From Epiperipatus broadwayi (Eukaryota; Onychophora; Udeonychophora; Euonychophora; Peripatidae): 64,000 nt of DNA. The position numbers were made by a program, and so were the translations under genes. The stretch covers positions 26,902,426 through 26,966,425 of the forward strand of contig JAQFVV010000001.1 in the NCBI GenBank assembly GCA_028023455.1, in the 5' to 3' direction. Shown piece by piece: positions 47,584 to 60,812 of this stretch; within the stretch, counting starts at the first letter, position 1, and the number at the start of each line of letters is the position of its first letter. The notes under the pieces were generated by a model. It ran no database searches. It worked only from the letters and a program-made list of their open reading frames with translations, and had not been told where the DNA came from.

Positions 47584-48611
47584 TATATATATAATCCATT
47601 CATGGGACAACTAAATTCGAATGTGCATACGATAATACTTCACAAGTTAAACTGTTATAGTCATTTTTAGAAAACTTGTAATCAACTTCTGATGATATAT
47701 ACTAAATGCTATATATTTAAGAGACATAATTTATTTAGATGCTTATTAAAATTAAAAATTAAATCTTGATTATTATTTGAAACTAAGATAATTTGATGAA
47801 TACTTTACAAGATCGATGGTAATATAAAGTTTCAACCTTCTAAATGTAAAGGTCTAATTTATTTATCACATATACTTTTACAATAAAAATGGACCAATCT
47901 TTATCTAACTAATACGAAAAACAGCATTATTTATAAATTTGTTAAAAATTATTCTATAAAAATTTAACTTGCGACGTATTAAAATTAAAATAATTATTAA
48001 AAGTCTCAGCTACTTTTCTTTAGCTTAAAAAGTCATTCCATTTTTTTATTTAATATGAAAAGTCAGTTTATAAAATATAATCTAGTCATCATTTAATTAT
48101 TTTAAAATCATGGATGATAATTAATAAGTCAACATCAACAAAAAAAAGTGATGAAGATCTTTCAATTTTTTTTCTTTTTAAATAGTTGTTGCTATGACAA
48201 TTATAATTTTTAAATAAATATTTTTTGTGATAATAGAATTAATAACCATGGTAATACATTAGAAGCAAAATTCTTAAAAGACATTTAAAAAAAACCCAGG
48301 AAGTATATGTAAATGCCTAAACAGAATTTAATTAAAATTTATTACAGTTCAGTAGCATGTAATAGAAGTTGTCAAAGGAGAATTGTTAATATTTTTTTTA
48401 CTAATGGTATTCTGTTTATAGAAAATATTAAATTATTAACGCCTATAAAATTTACCTTTATAATTTATCTAATCCAAAAATAGACAAAAGTTGACAGATA
48501 TCGTGCTATTTTCTACAAGTATATTGAAGTATATTTAATTGAATTGTAAAATGTGAAAGTTTTAAAACAGCCTAAATTAACAAGCAATTAACATTAGAAG
48601 ATGAAAGCAAG
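47584..48611. other. AT-rich intron, nothing recognised
   Basis: No gene, RNA or repeat family is supported. Confidence 0.5.
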
Positions 48612-49372
48612 TAGTAGCGTTTGAGAAGAAAATAGTTGCAAATAGTGCTACCTAGTGCAAGCCATAGTAATCAATGGATGCTAGAAAGTTGTGCACCAAA
48701 ATCTCTATTTAGTGCCTACTCATATAACTCCCCAAAACTACTTTCTAGCTTATGGCTTTCATCACTGAGGATCTTTGGATCTGAAAGCTCTGCATGTAGA
48801 TCTTTGGATCTAATGCACCCCTCAAGCCATCTTTTATTTTTATAATTAATTATAAAGCTATTAACCCAAGATGATAACACAATAGCATTTTTATTCCAAG
48901 CTTATTTGTTTATATAGTCATATAGATTTGAATCCAGTTCAGTATCTATACATTTTGGTGTCTTTGGATTTTTAATGGGTTGTCATGTGATGTGGTTTAA
49001 TGCCCATCCTAGCTAAAAGGATGTTGGTGATTACGCTTATTAAAAAATCAAAGTCATCAAAATGAGTAGATACTAAACTGAGTTCAGAGCTTGGATTAAA
49101 AACATTATTGTGTTTTCAGTTTGGATTTATAACTTTATAGATAACTAAAATGACAAAAGGTGACTGCTGGGGATACATTGGATCCAAAGATCTAGATGCA
49201 TTGCTATCAGATCCAAGACTCCTAACTGATGCCAACCATAAGCTAGAAACTAATTTGGGGGTTAGATGGAAGGGCACTAGATTGGGATTTTGATGCACAA
49301 ATCTTATATGTTGACTGATTACTATGGCTTGCACTAGGTGGCATTATTATATGGAGATGCTACTATTTTAAC
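48612..49372. mobile_element. 760-bp foldback element with about 240-bp arms
   Basis: The left arm contains TACCTAGTGCAAGCCATAGT, GAAAGTTGTGCACCAAAATC, TTTCTAGCTTATGG and TAGATCTTTGGATC. The same series occurs reversed in the right arm (49130-49372). It is a longer relative of 35067-35271 and 54978-55594. The middle has CATTTTGGTGTCTTTGG, also found at 55317. Both arms give open frames on opposite strands reading SSLWL-S-RS/RI-GS-S-ASRSLD, which are translations of one repeat and not two genes. Confidence 0.85.
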
Positions 49373-49904
49373 AGTTTGTGTAAGCACAAGAAATTATGCT
49401 CATGTGATTGGTAATAAAATATAATGATCTGCAATAGTAGTGGCTTATTTATGTAGAAGTAGTTTCTGACCTCCAGCTAATTTGTATTCATCAGCATCAA
49501 ACCAAATTTTTCTACTGACTGCTAAATTTCCAAGAATTTTGTATTTTAGATGTTAAACATAATATTAATTATTAAAAGTGGTATTTAAAAAAAACCTACA
49601 ATGTATTTTAATCAATATCGTTCTAAAAGTCATAATATACAAATGAGTATCTACTAAACAGACACCTAACATTTGATAACCAGGTAATGAATGGAATTTC
49701 AATTCACAGTCTTAAGCATTTATATCTGCCATTCTACTACTTCCCAAACCACACCAAGCTAATAACTAAATGGTTTGTTGGATCAGGGCTTCATTTAACA
49801 TTGAAAGTTACAAAATTGAGCTTTGAGCCAGTCTATTACTATATCATTATTTTAAATCATCACACTTTTACATACAAGTATATAGGTGACAGAATTGAGT
49901 AGCT

Positions 49905-50025
49905 TTATTACTTGAGAGTCTATAAGAAGTTCAAGCACTGGAGATAACAAAACTGTGCACAATTTATGGTGCGTAAGGTCCAAAGTGCACACTCTACCAT
50001 TTCACCAAAACATGCAGAGTGTAGA
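49905..50025 (-). repeat. possible degenerate tRNA-derived SINE
   Basis: On the minus strand GGTGAAATGGTAGAGTGTGC resembles a tRNA D-arm with box A, followed by an ACTTTGGACCTTACG anticodon-like arm and GTGCTTGAACTTC, a poor box B. No poly(A) or duplication is visible. Confidence 0.33.
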
Positions 50026-53000
50026 TATATAGTTAATGATGGAGAAATGGAAATAAACTTTGCATAAAGTTTAAATATTTTTAACATTAGATCACATCTT
50101 AAATTTAATATTAATTATAAATTATTAGCAGAATGCTTTGTGGGTTGAAATACAAAACTTAAATTGAAAACAAATTTTGGGTGAATATATTGTCTATAAA
50201 GCATTTGATTTATGTTTGAAAAATGAATATTTTATTATTGTTTAAAAATTTTGAATTTCAAATTGTTAAAAAACAGTAAAACTTTTATATATATATATAG
50301 TATTTTTTATTATATATGTAAGTTTTGATTATGATAATTCAATTGAATGCTATCATTTCCACCATTTCTATATTTAGTAAACCACCAAAAAAATGTAAAA
50401 TGATTCAAGTACAGTATTTGTCTTGGTTCAAGTTTTGCCTTGGCAATTTAGAATTTTAAATTATCAAATTACTGAAAAGAAAGAATAATATGTTTTCTTT
50501 TGAAATATTATCTGATTATATTTTTTTAGACAACTGTAGATTATATATTTTTTTAAAGTTAAAGAGATTTTTTTAAAAAAAGAAAGAAATAAAGAGAATA
50601 ACCAAACATTACTTTGATTTTTGCTAAGATTAGAATATAAATTCTTATTGCAAATCAATTAGCAGTATTTAAAAGCTAAAATCACAACATTCCTTCACTG
50701 TCATCAAAGATGGCCACCAAAGGGGAAAAAGATGACTTTGTGAACAAAATTATTTTAAATTTGTCAAAGTTAAAAGGTGTCAACAGGATGTGAATGGTAG
50801 ACTAAAATCATGAAGGGCATATAAAAAGCAAATATGTAGTGCATCTACACTCTTCTTCAGAATATTCAGGGTCTTTTTGTGTCTTATGTGATGTGTGACC
50901 TCTAAAAAAAGAATGGTTTACTATAAAATTGACTTTTAGATAAGGTCCTATAAAAATGCACCAAGCTACTCTCACCAGTGGACTGAATCATTGTAATAGG
51001 TGTGAGTAGAGGAGAGGTTATTTGCCGATGTTTCTTCCTTTCTAAAGTCATAAATCACCCATCTGAATCTTGAAACCCGGACTATCTACCAGCATAAGAG
51101 AGTATAATGGATCCCTCCCAGGATAACAAAAATCATGCAAAGTAATCTATACAATGTAAAATTGAACAATTCAACTTACCAGTAAGAGACTTTATTTTGT
51201 AAATTAAAAGTAATCACTTTCTTGAACTATAATGATATCAAATGCTGTGTTGCATTAGATTAAAAAAAATCTGAATCTTAAAAAACAGTAATTGTTAATA
51301 GCTATTTAAGTTTATTTTTTTATATACATTTATTCTCTATTTAGTGTTGAAATATTATAATAACTTAATAAATCATATGAATATAATTTGTGTTGTTGTC
51401 AGTTTAAGTTCATTATTACTAGAGTAATATTATTTAAATCCTCTCATTTACTTTGCCAAATAAGTTGCCATTACGAAATCAAAAAGTATAATTTTCCTGG
51501 GTATAGCAAATAATTATGTAATAGTGATTAATAAAGATATGTGGGGATGGGCCTGTGGATTCAGGTATAGAATCCTAGTGCCTTTCAAATAAATTAAAAG
51601 CTGGTTCTGTCCTCAACTATTATTCAAATTTATTTATGTTAAGTGGAGTTATGTGACCAGAAAAAATAATTGCATTCACTAAAATTACCTGACATATTCT
51701 AATGAGGAATTGTCAAAGCATATGTAATTTGGTCACTGAATACATAAAGAATATAAATCGTATAAACCCTGAAATTACCAAGAAAGAGTTTTTAATTTAA
51801 CACTTGTATGTATTTAACAACTATATTTACAGTAGTCAATATTTTTAATAAAGAAATTTTTATGATAAATTATGAAATCTTTAATTAGATATCTATGTTT
51901 ACTATTTGCTTTTAACTGATTTCAATTATTATTCCAAATGGTTATCCACTACAAAGAATAGCCATTTGATGTCCATATCAATGTAAATGAAATTTATATT
52001 ATGTTTATGATTGTCTCAATCATCTTTGTTTACTATATTATTATTTGTAAATCATAATTCATTTTATTTTCATTACTTGATATATTAACTTCTGTCATAG
52101 TGATGATATGGGAGCCCCCGTTACATGCTGCAATTAGGATACAGGCGAGGAAGACCATTTATAATACAAATAGTTAGTCAAGTATACAGAAAACATTTAA
52201 CACAACTATTAGTATAAACAAAGAGAAATATATATGGTGCAATTGTACAAATATTTGGACTAAATATGTATTAGGTAAAATCTCAACTTTCTTTTTTGAT
52301 GATGATCAGATTGGACATAAGCAAGTTCTCATTGTAACCTGTATTTTATTTTACTTACACTAATGCCAATAATATTTTTCCATTATGTTACATATTAACA
52401 ATTATGTTGTCCTTTGTATTCATATTAAAGTAAAAACATGAACAAAACACATTTATATAAAATATACAAATAAATAAAATTTATGACATCAACCTAAATG
52501 TAGTTTTAATAATGTTCATAAGGGAAAATGTCTTAATGAATCATTTTGGTAATTCTCATTAATCCATTTTGGGTATAGATGGTAAATTGTGAGTGTTCTA
52601 GAACATCCATTAAGTCACTTATCCTTTGTATCCTTGGAGCTTTTGCTTTGAAGTGTGAAGTTGTTACATCCATTTCTTAATAATAAACTTGATGTTTCAT
52701 GGAACAGATGTTAAATGCTCATTCACTTTTTCTTCCAGTTCTGACAATCATAGCTTCATAAGCAATGACTTTCTTTTTCTGATGTTGTTTTTGCACTTAG
52801 AAATGCATGTTTGTTTGCATCATTATTTATATATTTCTTTACTAAATTATTTTCAGTGAATTAAAAGTAATATTTCTTATACTATTAGATATCCTCAAGT
52901 CTAGATACTTTGATCTATGATTTAGAATTATAGATGCTTTGGAAATTCAAATAATCCAATTTTAATTTCAAAGATTTCAGTTTCAAATTCCTCAGTTAGT

Positions 53001-54977
53001 TAGCTTTAATTCTATATGCTTGTTCTTGTTTTCTCAGATATTAGTTTTTAATATTATTTAACTCAAAGTGGTTGGTGTTTCTATTCAAATTGCAAATTCA
53101 AATTCTCTGCTTAAATTTTTGTAGGTTATTCTGCAGATGAGAAATTTTATCTCTCTTTGAAGAAGAAGCTCATTGTTGAAAAATACCAAATTCATAATTA
53201 TCATTTAGGTCCATTGTTGATGTCATTGTTAATGATTATATGTTAATAACAATAAAATTTTTATTTGCTATTTCTTTATTTTAATATAAATTTTCATTTC
53301 TTGTTTGCATTCACTTTATCTAATCATATTTCTCACATATTGTTGTAGTGTGTTGGAGTTACATTACACTTAACAAGATAATAATTACTAATGGTTAGTT
53401 GTCATGTATGTGTTTTATCATTTAATCGAGATATGTATTTATAGTATGATTAAGTTGGGGTTTAAATTTGTAGCACAATTAATGGTTTGTCAATTACAGT
53501 GCTTTATTTTTATTAATATAGTGATTAATAAAAAATGTTTCTATATTAGATCTTGGGTTCGAATTGGGCCACAAGTGTGTAATTAATATATATATAACAA
53601 TGGCTACTCTAGCGAGTTCTTTGATAATGAAAAATCAACTAAATACTAGATAAAAATACAACCTCTTTTTTATATGAGTTAGAATCATGTTCACATGGGA
53701 GAGTTCATTTCTACATACCATACTCTGATTTGGTCTGAAAACAAAAATGTTATTGTGATGATTGCAAATATGGAAGAGAAAATAAAAAATAAAAATGAGC
53801 AATCTTGAAGAGGATAAAAAAAAGTGCAAACAGATAAATATCCTGATTTAATGATTTATTTATATTAAATTTTAAAAGCATAATAACATTATAGCATGGA
53901 TGCCCGGAATTTTGGAGTGAGAATAATAATAAACAACACTTAATCTCTTCCGAGTTTTAACGAACTTATATATATATATAGTGTGTGTGTAGAGAGAGGA
54001 GGGATTTACGTCTCAAATCATATTGATATAATGTATATAATATTTATAGCTACATATTTAACATTGTTACTATTTATTTATGGTATTATTAAAATTATTA
54101 AATATGTATACATAATGTTTTCCTGAAGGTTTTTGGCTTCAAGTAAACTTTTCTTTAATTAATTCCAATTCCATATTTCTGAATTTTAATTGAATAAATA
54201 ACAAAGCTATTTTTCTCTTGTATTTTTTTTTTTAAAAACCCAGTTTACTATATTTATTTTTCGATTTTAATTAATTGAGAGACAGACTGTTTACTACAAA
54301 TGTAAACAGATCTAATAAGAGTATAAAAAACATGTTAATGTAAAAATATTTGTAAAACAAAGGATGAACATACAATTTAGAAACTAGAATTGTACATAAG
54401 TTAAATAGATGGAGCCAATAATAGTAGAAAAACAGTATCTAATTTTGGGATGGCAAACCAAAATAACTATTATTCAAAAATATTACCGAAAGAATGAATT
54501 TAAAACAGTTATTTTTGAATCATTTGCTTTCCTGCCTATGAAGTTCTGAAGCCATTCTGAACATCTATATAGATATAAAAAGCTAATTCCTCTAATTGCA
54601 GCTACATAAGGAGATTATAAAAATCTTCTAAAATATAAATAATTACATATTGAAATTAGTAGAGATTTTAATCTCATATTATTATCTTAGAAATCGTTTA
54701 GTATATTTGCTGGGATACAGATATCAAATTGTCTACAAGTTAAAAATGAAAATCTTACTTTAAATACATATGCAAGAAAGATTTCAAGGAGAATTTTCAT
54801 AGCAGTAATTAAAATTGCAGATATTATCTTTTTGGTAAGGTGTGATCTATTTAAAATTAGTTATGTTAAATATTTAAAGTGTTCAGAAATAATGATTTCT
54901 AATTTTCAAATTATTAATCATGTCAGAGAATGTGCTTATTATATATACAATAGAATTTTGTCACATGTTAATTATAT
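50026..54977. other. AT-rich intron with faint repeat traces
   Basis: Nothing firm is identified. A patch at 50690-51120 has higher G+C but no supported frame. On the minus strand around 52560-52760, LSELEEKVNEHLTSVP and QQLHTSKQKLQGYK with interspersed stops might be a LINE remnant. TCTTGGGTTCGAATTGGGCC at 53551 looks like an isolated T-arm of a tRNA-derived repeat. Confidence 0.35.
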
Positions 54978-55594
54978 ATAAACAAAGCAAAGCAAAACTC
55001 CATATAGTAGTGCCACCTGTGCTAACCAGAGTAATCAATGGACACCAGAAGGCTTGTGCATAAAATCCCTATCTAATGCCTACTCATCCAATATCCCCAG
55101 ACTAGTTTCTGGCTTGTGGCCTTCGTCAGTGAGGAGCTTTAGATCTGAGAGCACTGCATCTAGATCTTAGGATCTAATGCAACCCTCTAGCAACCACCTT
55201 TTATCTCTACTTAATTACAAAACTATGAGCATGAAATTGAAAACACAAAAAATATTTTCAATCTAAGCTCAACAGCTTATATAGTCATATGGGTCTGAAC
55301 TCAGTTCAGCACCCATACATTTTGGTGTCTTTGGCTCTTTAACAACCATAGCCACCACTACCCTATTAGGCAGGATTGGTGTTAAACCAGAAAGCATCAC
55401 ATGATCACATCTCCAATACTAGCACATAATTGTTTATAAACAAAGCATGAGTAGGCATTAGATAGGGATTTTATGCACAAGCCTTCTGGCATCCATTGAT
55501 TACTCTGTTTAGCACAGGTGGCACTACTATATGGAGTTTTGCTTTGCTTTGTTTATAAACAATTATGTGCTAGTATTGGAGATGTGATCATATG
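54978..55594. mobile_element. 617-bp foldback element flanked by 13-bp direct repeat
   Basis: The left arm starts near ATAAACAAAGCAAAGCAAAA and holds TAGTGCCACCTGTGCTAA and CTTGTGCATAAAATCCCTAT. The right arm mirrors it up to GCTTTGCTTTGTTTAT. ATGTTAATTATAT is present at 54965-54977 and at 55595-55607, which suggests a target duplication. The terminal segment CATATGATCACATCTCCAAT also appears inside at 55397-55425 in the form CATCACATGATCACATCTCC, so the element is a nested or rearranged copy. Closest relative in this window is 35067-35271. Confidence 0.85.
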
Positions 55595-55607
55595 ATGTTA
55601 ATTATAT

Positions 55608-56655
55608 TTCTGTATTTACACTATAAATATGCTAATATGCATGCCACAGGAAAAATTTTTTTAGATATTTTGTTTAGTAATTAATTATAATATGTAAAAG
55701 ACAGGTGAAATCCTAATGATATTTTAAATATTTAAAACTAATTTTTTTAATGGAATTTCATACTTATTTTGTAAACAACAATTTTTATATTTATATTATT
55801 ATTTTAATTATTAAAATTTTATTTTATTAAACTTTTTATTTTTGTTTCATACTCTTTGAATTATTTTGTTGCTGTGGTCTAAACTCATTATTTTTTTTAC
55901 TGAGTTTAATTCACTGAAGTGAATGAAAGTGCTTTTATGGAAGAAGTATGGTATCATAAATAATCCCTTTTCCTCAAAAACATTAGCTATTGCGACAGAA
56001 ATTAACACATATATACAAAACACTATGTTCTGTAATATTTGTCAGTCCAATTTGAGCCATAAGTTAGCCTGATCATATCCAACTCAAAGTATGTGTTATA
56101 TATTTGAGACCTTTGATTCTTTTACAATATATAGGGTTTTTAGTATAAATATATTACAGAAACAACATAATGGAGTAGTTTTCTTTTCCTTTACTCAATG
56201 CTATAGATATGTAAAATAATCATTACAAACATTCAATTTTTATTTATTTCTTTATGGAGCAGATCAAATATCATTTATGAATAAACTCAGTTGTTGCTAT
56301 TATATAAACCATGCAAAAAATAGAAAAATCTGAAATGTTATGTTCTATTTATTAAAAAATGTCTTTATGATTCTAATTAAAATTAAATATCTATTACAAG
56401 TAAAAATATTCCATATATAATTATCATATATATATATATATTGTAATGGATGCATAAATATACATGTTACATAAAATATTTAAAAGTATATTAAGAATAT
56501 TCAAAGAAAAAAAAGCATATTATTTTTCTTTTAATCTCAATTTAATAAATAAAAGATAAAATAGAAGAGGGAAAAATATAATTAAAGTATAATGTAGTCT
56601 AGGAATTTTAATTAGGTTTACTATTTGAAAGAGCAGCATATAATTTTTTTAAACT
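55608..56655. other. AT-rich intron, nothing recognised
   Basis: No feature beyond AT microsatellite at 56428-56441. Confidence 0.5.
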
Positions 56656-56672
56656 AAAAGTACAAATTCCAA

Positions 56673-56782
56673 GTCAAGCGTTGTTAGCCGAGAGGTCATC
56701 GCATCCGCCTTGCAAGCAAGTAGTTGGTTGCAGACGGGTGTGGGTTCGCGTCCCGGCAGATGCTATGACATATAGAAAAAAA
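56673..56782 (+). mobile_element. tRNA-derived SINE, class-II tRNA head, copy 2
   Basis: GTCAAGCGTTGTTAGCCGAG and AGGTCATCGCATCCGCCTTG lead to CGGGTGTGGGTTCGCGTCCC, GCTATGACATATAG and poly(A). The target-site duplication AAAAGTACAAATTCCAA is perfect: 56656-56672 on the left and 56783-56799 on the right. The head is shared with 34431-34548. The D-arm and long distance between box A and box B fit a class-II (Leu/Ser-like) tRNA. The perfect duplication indicates a comparatively recent insertion. Confidence 0.88.
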
Positions 56783-56799
56783 AAAAGTACAAATTCCAA

Positions 56800-58721
56800 A
56801 ATGATAGGAGGTATAATAATGGAAATATATAAAAAAACTAATTATGTAAAAGCAGCTTAAGGATTATAAAGTAACTTGATGAAATAATTTAAATTAAAAA
56901 ATTAATTGTAAAGAAAAAAAAAGAACAAGAGAAATGTAATATAAATGATTGTACAAAATTATTATGAAAACTATTTAGTTAGAGAAAATTATAATCTAAT
57001 CAAAGATCAAAATAATTTTGTAAATTGTCTAATCAGGAAGGGATTATGCTTTACTGGAAATCAGTATTATTTCCAACTGATTATATGATCAATACTTTAA
57101 TCAATGTTGTAATTAAATAAATAGATATTAAAAGAGATTAATTAATTAGAAGAAATTGAACAGCTAATTAATGACATGGGTGAGCTCAGACAATGATTTT
57201 TTCAAGGATATAAAGTCTACTAAATTTCCATTATATTCAGTTCTGCTGCTGTTCATTTTACTATTAGAATTATTCTGCTATTCTTTTGATTCTGATACCA
57301 CTTAATTTGATTTGACTGCAGATAGTTATACTAATTTTGCTGATTCCTTTATCAAGAATGACCAGTTCATACTTCAACAATGTATAACTATTTATATAGA
57401 CACCCTATTATTATCATGCAGTGCTAAACTCACAATAGAGTATTCATTGAGTTTTCACTACTCAGGTTCTGTGCATTTGACTTGCCTGAAATGTGTCAAA
57501 TATTCTTGACTTGCCATTTCTGAGACATTTATACATCATTATGGATGAATATGACCATGCAGATATGCTGCTCTGGAAGGAAGAAATGACAAGCAGTTAA
57601 AAGAAAACAGAAAATATGTTTAAGAATGCCAGGCATGAATTCTATAAACTTTCAAGAAGATAAGGGTGATTACTCCAGAAAAAACTATAACAAAACTAGG
57701 TGAATATAAAAAATAATTCAAATGATAAAAGGAAAGATTTCATTCTCTTTATAAACTTTTGTAAATTTAAAAATAATTGAATTCTTACTACCTATTTTAA
57801 AGTGAGCTTATCTATACTTAACAATTTTGTAATTTTTGTTTTTATTATTGTTATAATGTTTTTTTAAAAAATAAATTTGTTGTTTTAAGAAGTTAGTTTG
57901 GTTTAATTCTCTCTCTATATCTCACCATATAATAAATACTTAATATAAAAGTTTGTCAATTGTACTGTTTCTGTTTAAATATTCATTGTCTGATAGCCTA
58001 AGATAAATAAGTTTTTTGTTCAATAGGGTCTGCCATAAAATCAAGTGCTTGAGGTATTTTATATCTTCTTATATGGGTATGACAGTTAAATTGGCTGGAT
58101 GACATCTGGGGGTTTCCCCCCAGTATAAATAAAATAATCCACAAAAGAGGTATTTTGCTTCTTTCAGTTATGGAGCAAGTGCAACAGTCTTGAAAGGTCA
58201 CCATGGTTTGTATATTTACATACAATCTCAGGCTGATCATTGGTATGATTAACCTTTTATCTGATGAATTTTCTTAATGGCCAGATTGAATAAAAATTTG
58301 AGTGATTTGATTTCTTAAATACAGATCTAACCAGTTTCTTTTCTGAAATATATTAGTGTATCAGAATTGTTTTAATTTAGCTTCTAAAAATTAAATTATT
58401 TTACATTCAAATTGGTTAAATGTAATGAAAAATTTAAAATAATGTTTATAAGTGAAGAAAAATACATGAAAAATAGCCTGCAGTTAAAACAAATATATTT
58501 CAACCAATCATTACATAAAAACACCAATGATTGCTTGTGTCTTAGAAATTATGATAGCTGATTATTCACTTTTGTTGCCTGTTCTTCATCTAAAATTAAA
58601 TACTCTAAATAAAAATCTAAATCTAGCCACATTATTAGTCAATATAGTGTAAAAAGTAATTATAAAATCCATAAATATTTATGAAAAATAATTGCATTTT
58701 AGCTATTCCCGAATGTCATTG
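56800..58721. other. AT-rich intron, nothing recognised
   Basis: Patches at 57290-57640 and 58000-58250 are less AT-rich and have open frames of 65 and 80 codons, but neither resembles a family I know. Confidence 0.4.
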
Positions 58722-59100
58722 ATATGCAAATAGTGGTCAAGTGCTATTCACTTTCCCTTGATTATTTTTTTTTTTGTAAAATATAAAAATTTTTAAATCA
58801 AAGTTTATATTTAAGTAAATTAATGTAAAAACTTGATTATGAATGTAAAAAATTATTAGAAATATATTTATTTATATTTAAAATCTACTATGAAAGCAAT
58901 AGCAGTCAACATTATTTACTTGTCTTGAATAGCAGTCCAGTGCTATTCACTTTTTCTTGATTATTCTTCTAGTAAAATTTAAAAATTTTCAAATCAAACT
59001 TTATATTTAGGTAAATTAATATAAAAACTTAATTATGAATGCAAAAAATTATGATAAATATATTTATTTATGTTCAAAATCTATTATGAAAGCATAAAAC
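58722..59100. repeat. tandem duplication, period about 199 bp
   Basis: GTGCTATTCACTTT at 58741 and 58940 starts two units that share CTTGATTATT, AAATCAAA-TTTATATTTA, GTAAATTAAT-TAAAAACTT and AATCTA-TATGAAAGCA. Differences are numerous but the order is fully kept. Confidence 0.85.
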
Positions 59101-59466
59101 ATTTTGGTTTGATTTCTGACTTTGACAGTTAGAAATACCTAGAGAACAATAGCCAAAGTGTGCTTTGCAGCACTTTGTAAGGAAAAAAAGTTGGGACTAT
59201 ATACAATAGTCCACAATCAAAAATCAATTTTTTGTGAAAAATACTGCCAATAGTGGATTTTTTAAAATTAAAATTTAAATTCAATAAAACTATGAATTTA
59301 CAATAAAATAAGCATAAAATAATGAAAATGCGACCAAAAAATGGCCAATAGATGGCACAAAATTTTTCTAATTTCCGGTTCAAAGTACTGAAAAAATATA
59401 ATCACCCTCAGATACACTTTCACCAAAAAAATCACCCCCAATGTCTAAAAGTTTGACCATCCCTAG
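59101..59466 (-). mobile_element. hAT-like MITE end
   Basis: On the minus strand the segment starts TAGGGATGGTCAAACTTTTA, which closely resembles the CAGGGATGGCCAAACTT-type terminus of hAT transposons. The matching second end was not found, so extent to the left is uncertain; it may overlap the tandem repeat at 58722-59100. Confidence 0.5.
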
Positions 59467-59499
59467 TATATAATATACTAGCAAAATGAATATTAGTTT

Positions 59500-59770
59500 T
59501 CTATCCTTAATATGAAAGTGAAACCAATAAGATACACAATTATTAGCCTAGAAATAGAACTTAACTAAACAAGAAAGTAGGCTTAGAGTTTCAGATTATT
59601 AGCTTGGATAATATAAAAGTATGAAAATTGGGGTTAGATTGTGAGTGTAATTCTGCTCATTCATGAAGAAACCAATAGATAGGAACTAGTTAAGATGTGG
59701 CATGGTACTACAATCTAATGCATTTTTTATACAAACATATAGTAAATAGAATGTATTACAACTTTTAACA
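59500..59770 (+). repeat. repeat family member (single copy)
   Basis: TTTCAGATTATTAGCTTGGA, GGGGTTAGATTGTGAGTGTA, TCATGAAGAAACCAATAG and GGAACTAGTTAAGATGTGG follow the block order of the two units at 61370-62015. Confidence 0.6.
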
Positions 59771-60621
59771 GCAGGTAATAAGATCTATAAAACAGGATAA
59801 AACATGTTTTAATAATAATTTCAGTGTTTGGATATAATTAACATTTTATTGATCCTCAGTAATTACATTATAGGAAATGCAAAGTTTATATTTCTATGAT
59901 TATTATCTTATTGCTTTATTGTGATGACTCCTGGTGTATAAATTATTTTAAGATGTATAGTTACTGACAGATTGTAGAATGCTTATTTATTTGTTAATGC
60001 CATGTCTTAAGGGTCTCTAAAGATCAGTTGGGGAGCCAAATAAATAAGTATATATATTTCAAAATTAAAAATGTAATAAGATTTATTTAATAACAAATAA
60101 TAATGTAGTAAAAACAACATAAAAAGATAACAGTCCATTAATATTCACATGCTACATTTTCCTCAGGTGAAAATAGTCTTTTTTCACACCAGAAAATATT
60201 ATGTTTTCAAATAAAATATCTCTTGAAACACAAATGAGCATATATAACTTCATGTATGAAATAAATCTATTAAGGTTCATAATGTTAGTGCTTAAATTGG
60301 CACACACAATTTATATGTTATATATTGACCATTTCTGTTTCCAACTTGTCTCTTGCAGTTTGGTTAAGCTTTAGTTAGTTATTCTTCACTGGTGATAATC
60401 TTTTCAATACACAAGCAACTAACTGTTTCTTGCTTGCCACTCTTCCATTTTAGACTTAATCACTGCTAGTCAGTCTGTCTATTAATCTACCATTAATCAT
60501 TTTTTACTGCTGATCTGTTATCACTTCAAATTCAAGCTAACTTTTATCTATTCTAACCACTTTAGCTGCTTCCTCCCTCTTCTTCATTTACAGGAGGATA
60601 AATATATATATATATATACAA

Positions 60622-60812
60622 TCTAATTTGTATGGAACTAGCTTTAATTGCAAGGAAATCAAGTCATGCTTCATGTGACTTAATTTAATAAGCTTGTATT
60701 ACAGATGTTATATAATGAGTGTGAATTTTTGGAAAAGCTTGTTAAGAGCTCATTCTCATTATATAACATATATAACAACTAGTTTTATTTATATACAAAT
60801 TATATTCTAATT
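60622..60812. repeat. nested inverted repeat, about 190 bp
   Basis: TCTAATTTGTATGGAACTAG pairs with ACTAGTTTTATTTATATACA followed by AATTA. Inside, ATGTTATATAATGAG pairs with CTCATTATATAACAT, around a centre with AAGCTT. Confidence 0.6.

Noticed and set aside
48636-49334. Open frames of 69 and 72 codons with similar translations on opposite strands
   Set aside because: They are the two arms of one foldback element, not genes.
52560-53160. Possible LINE fragment on the minus strand (KQKLQGYK-like)
   Set aside because: Only a short stop-ridden similarity to an RT-upstream motif; too weak to call.
57312-58240. Open frames of 65 (+) and 80 (-) codons
   Set aside because: No family resemblance, no splice support; probably chance in less AT-rich patches.
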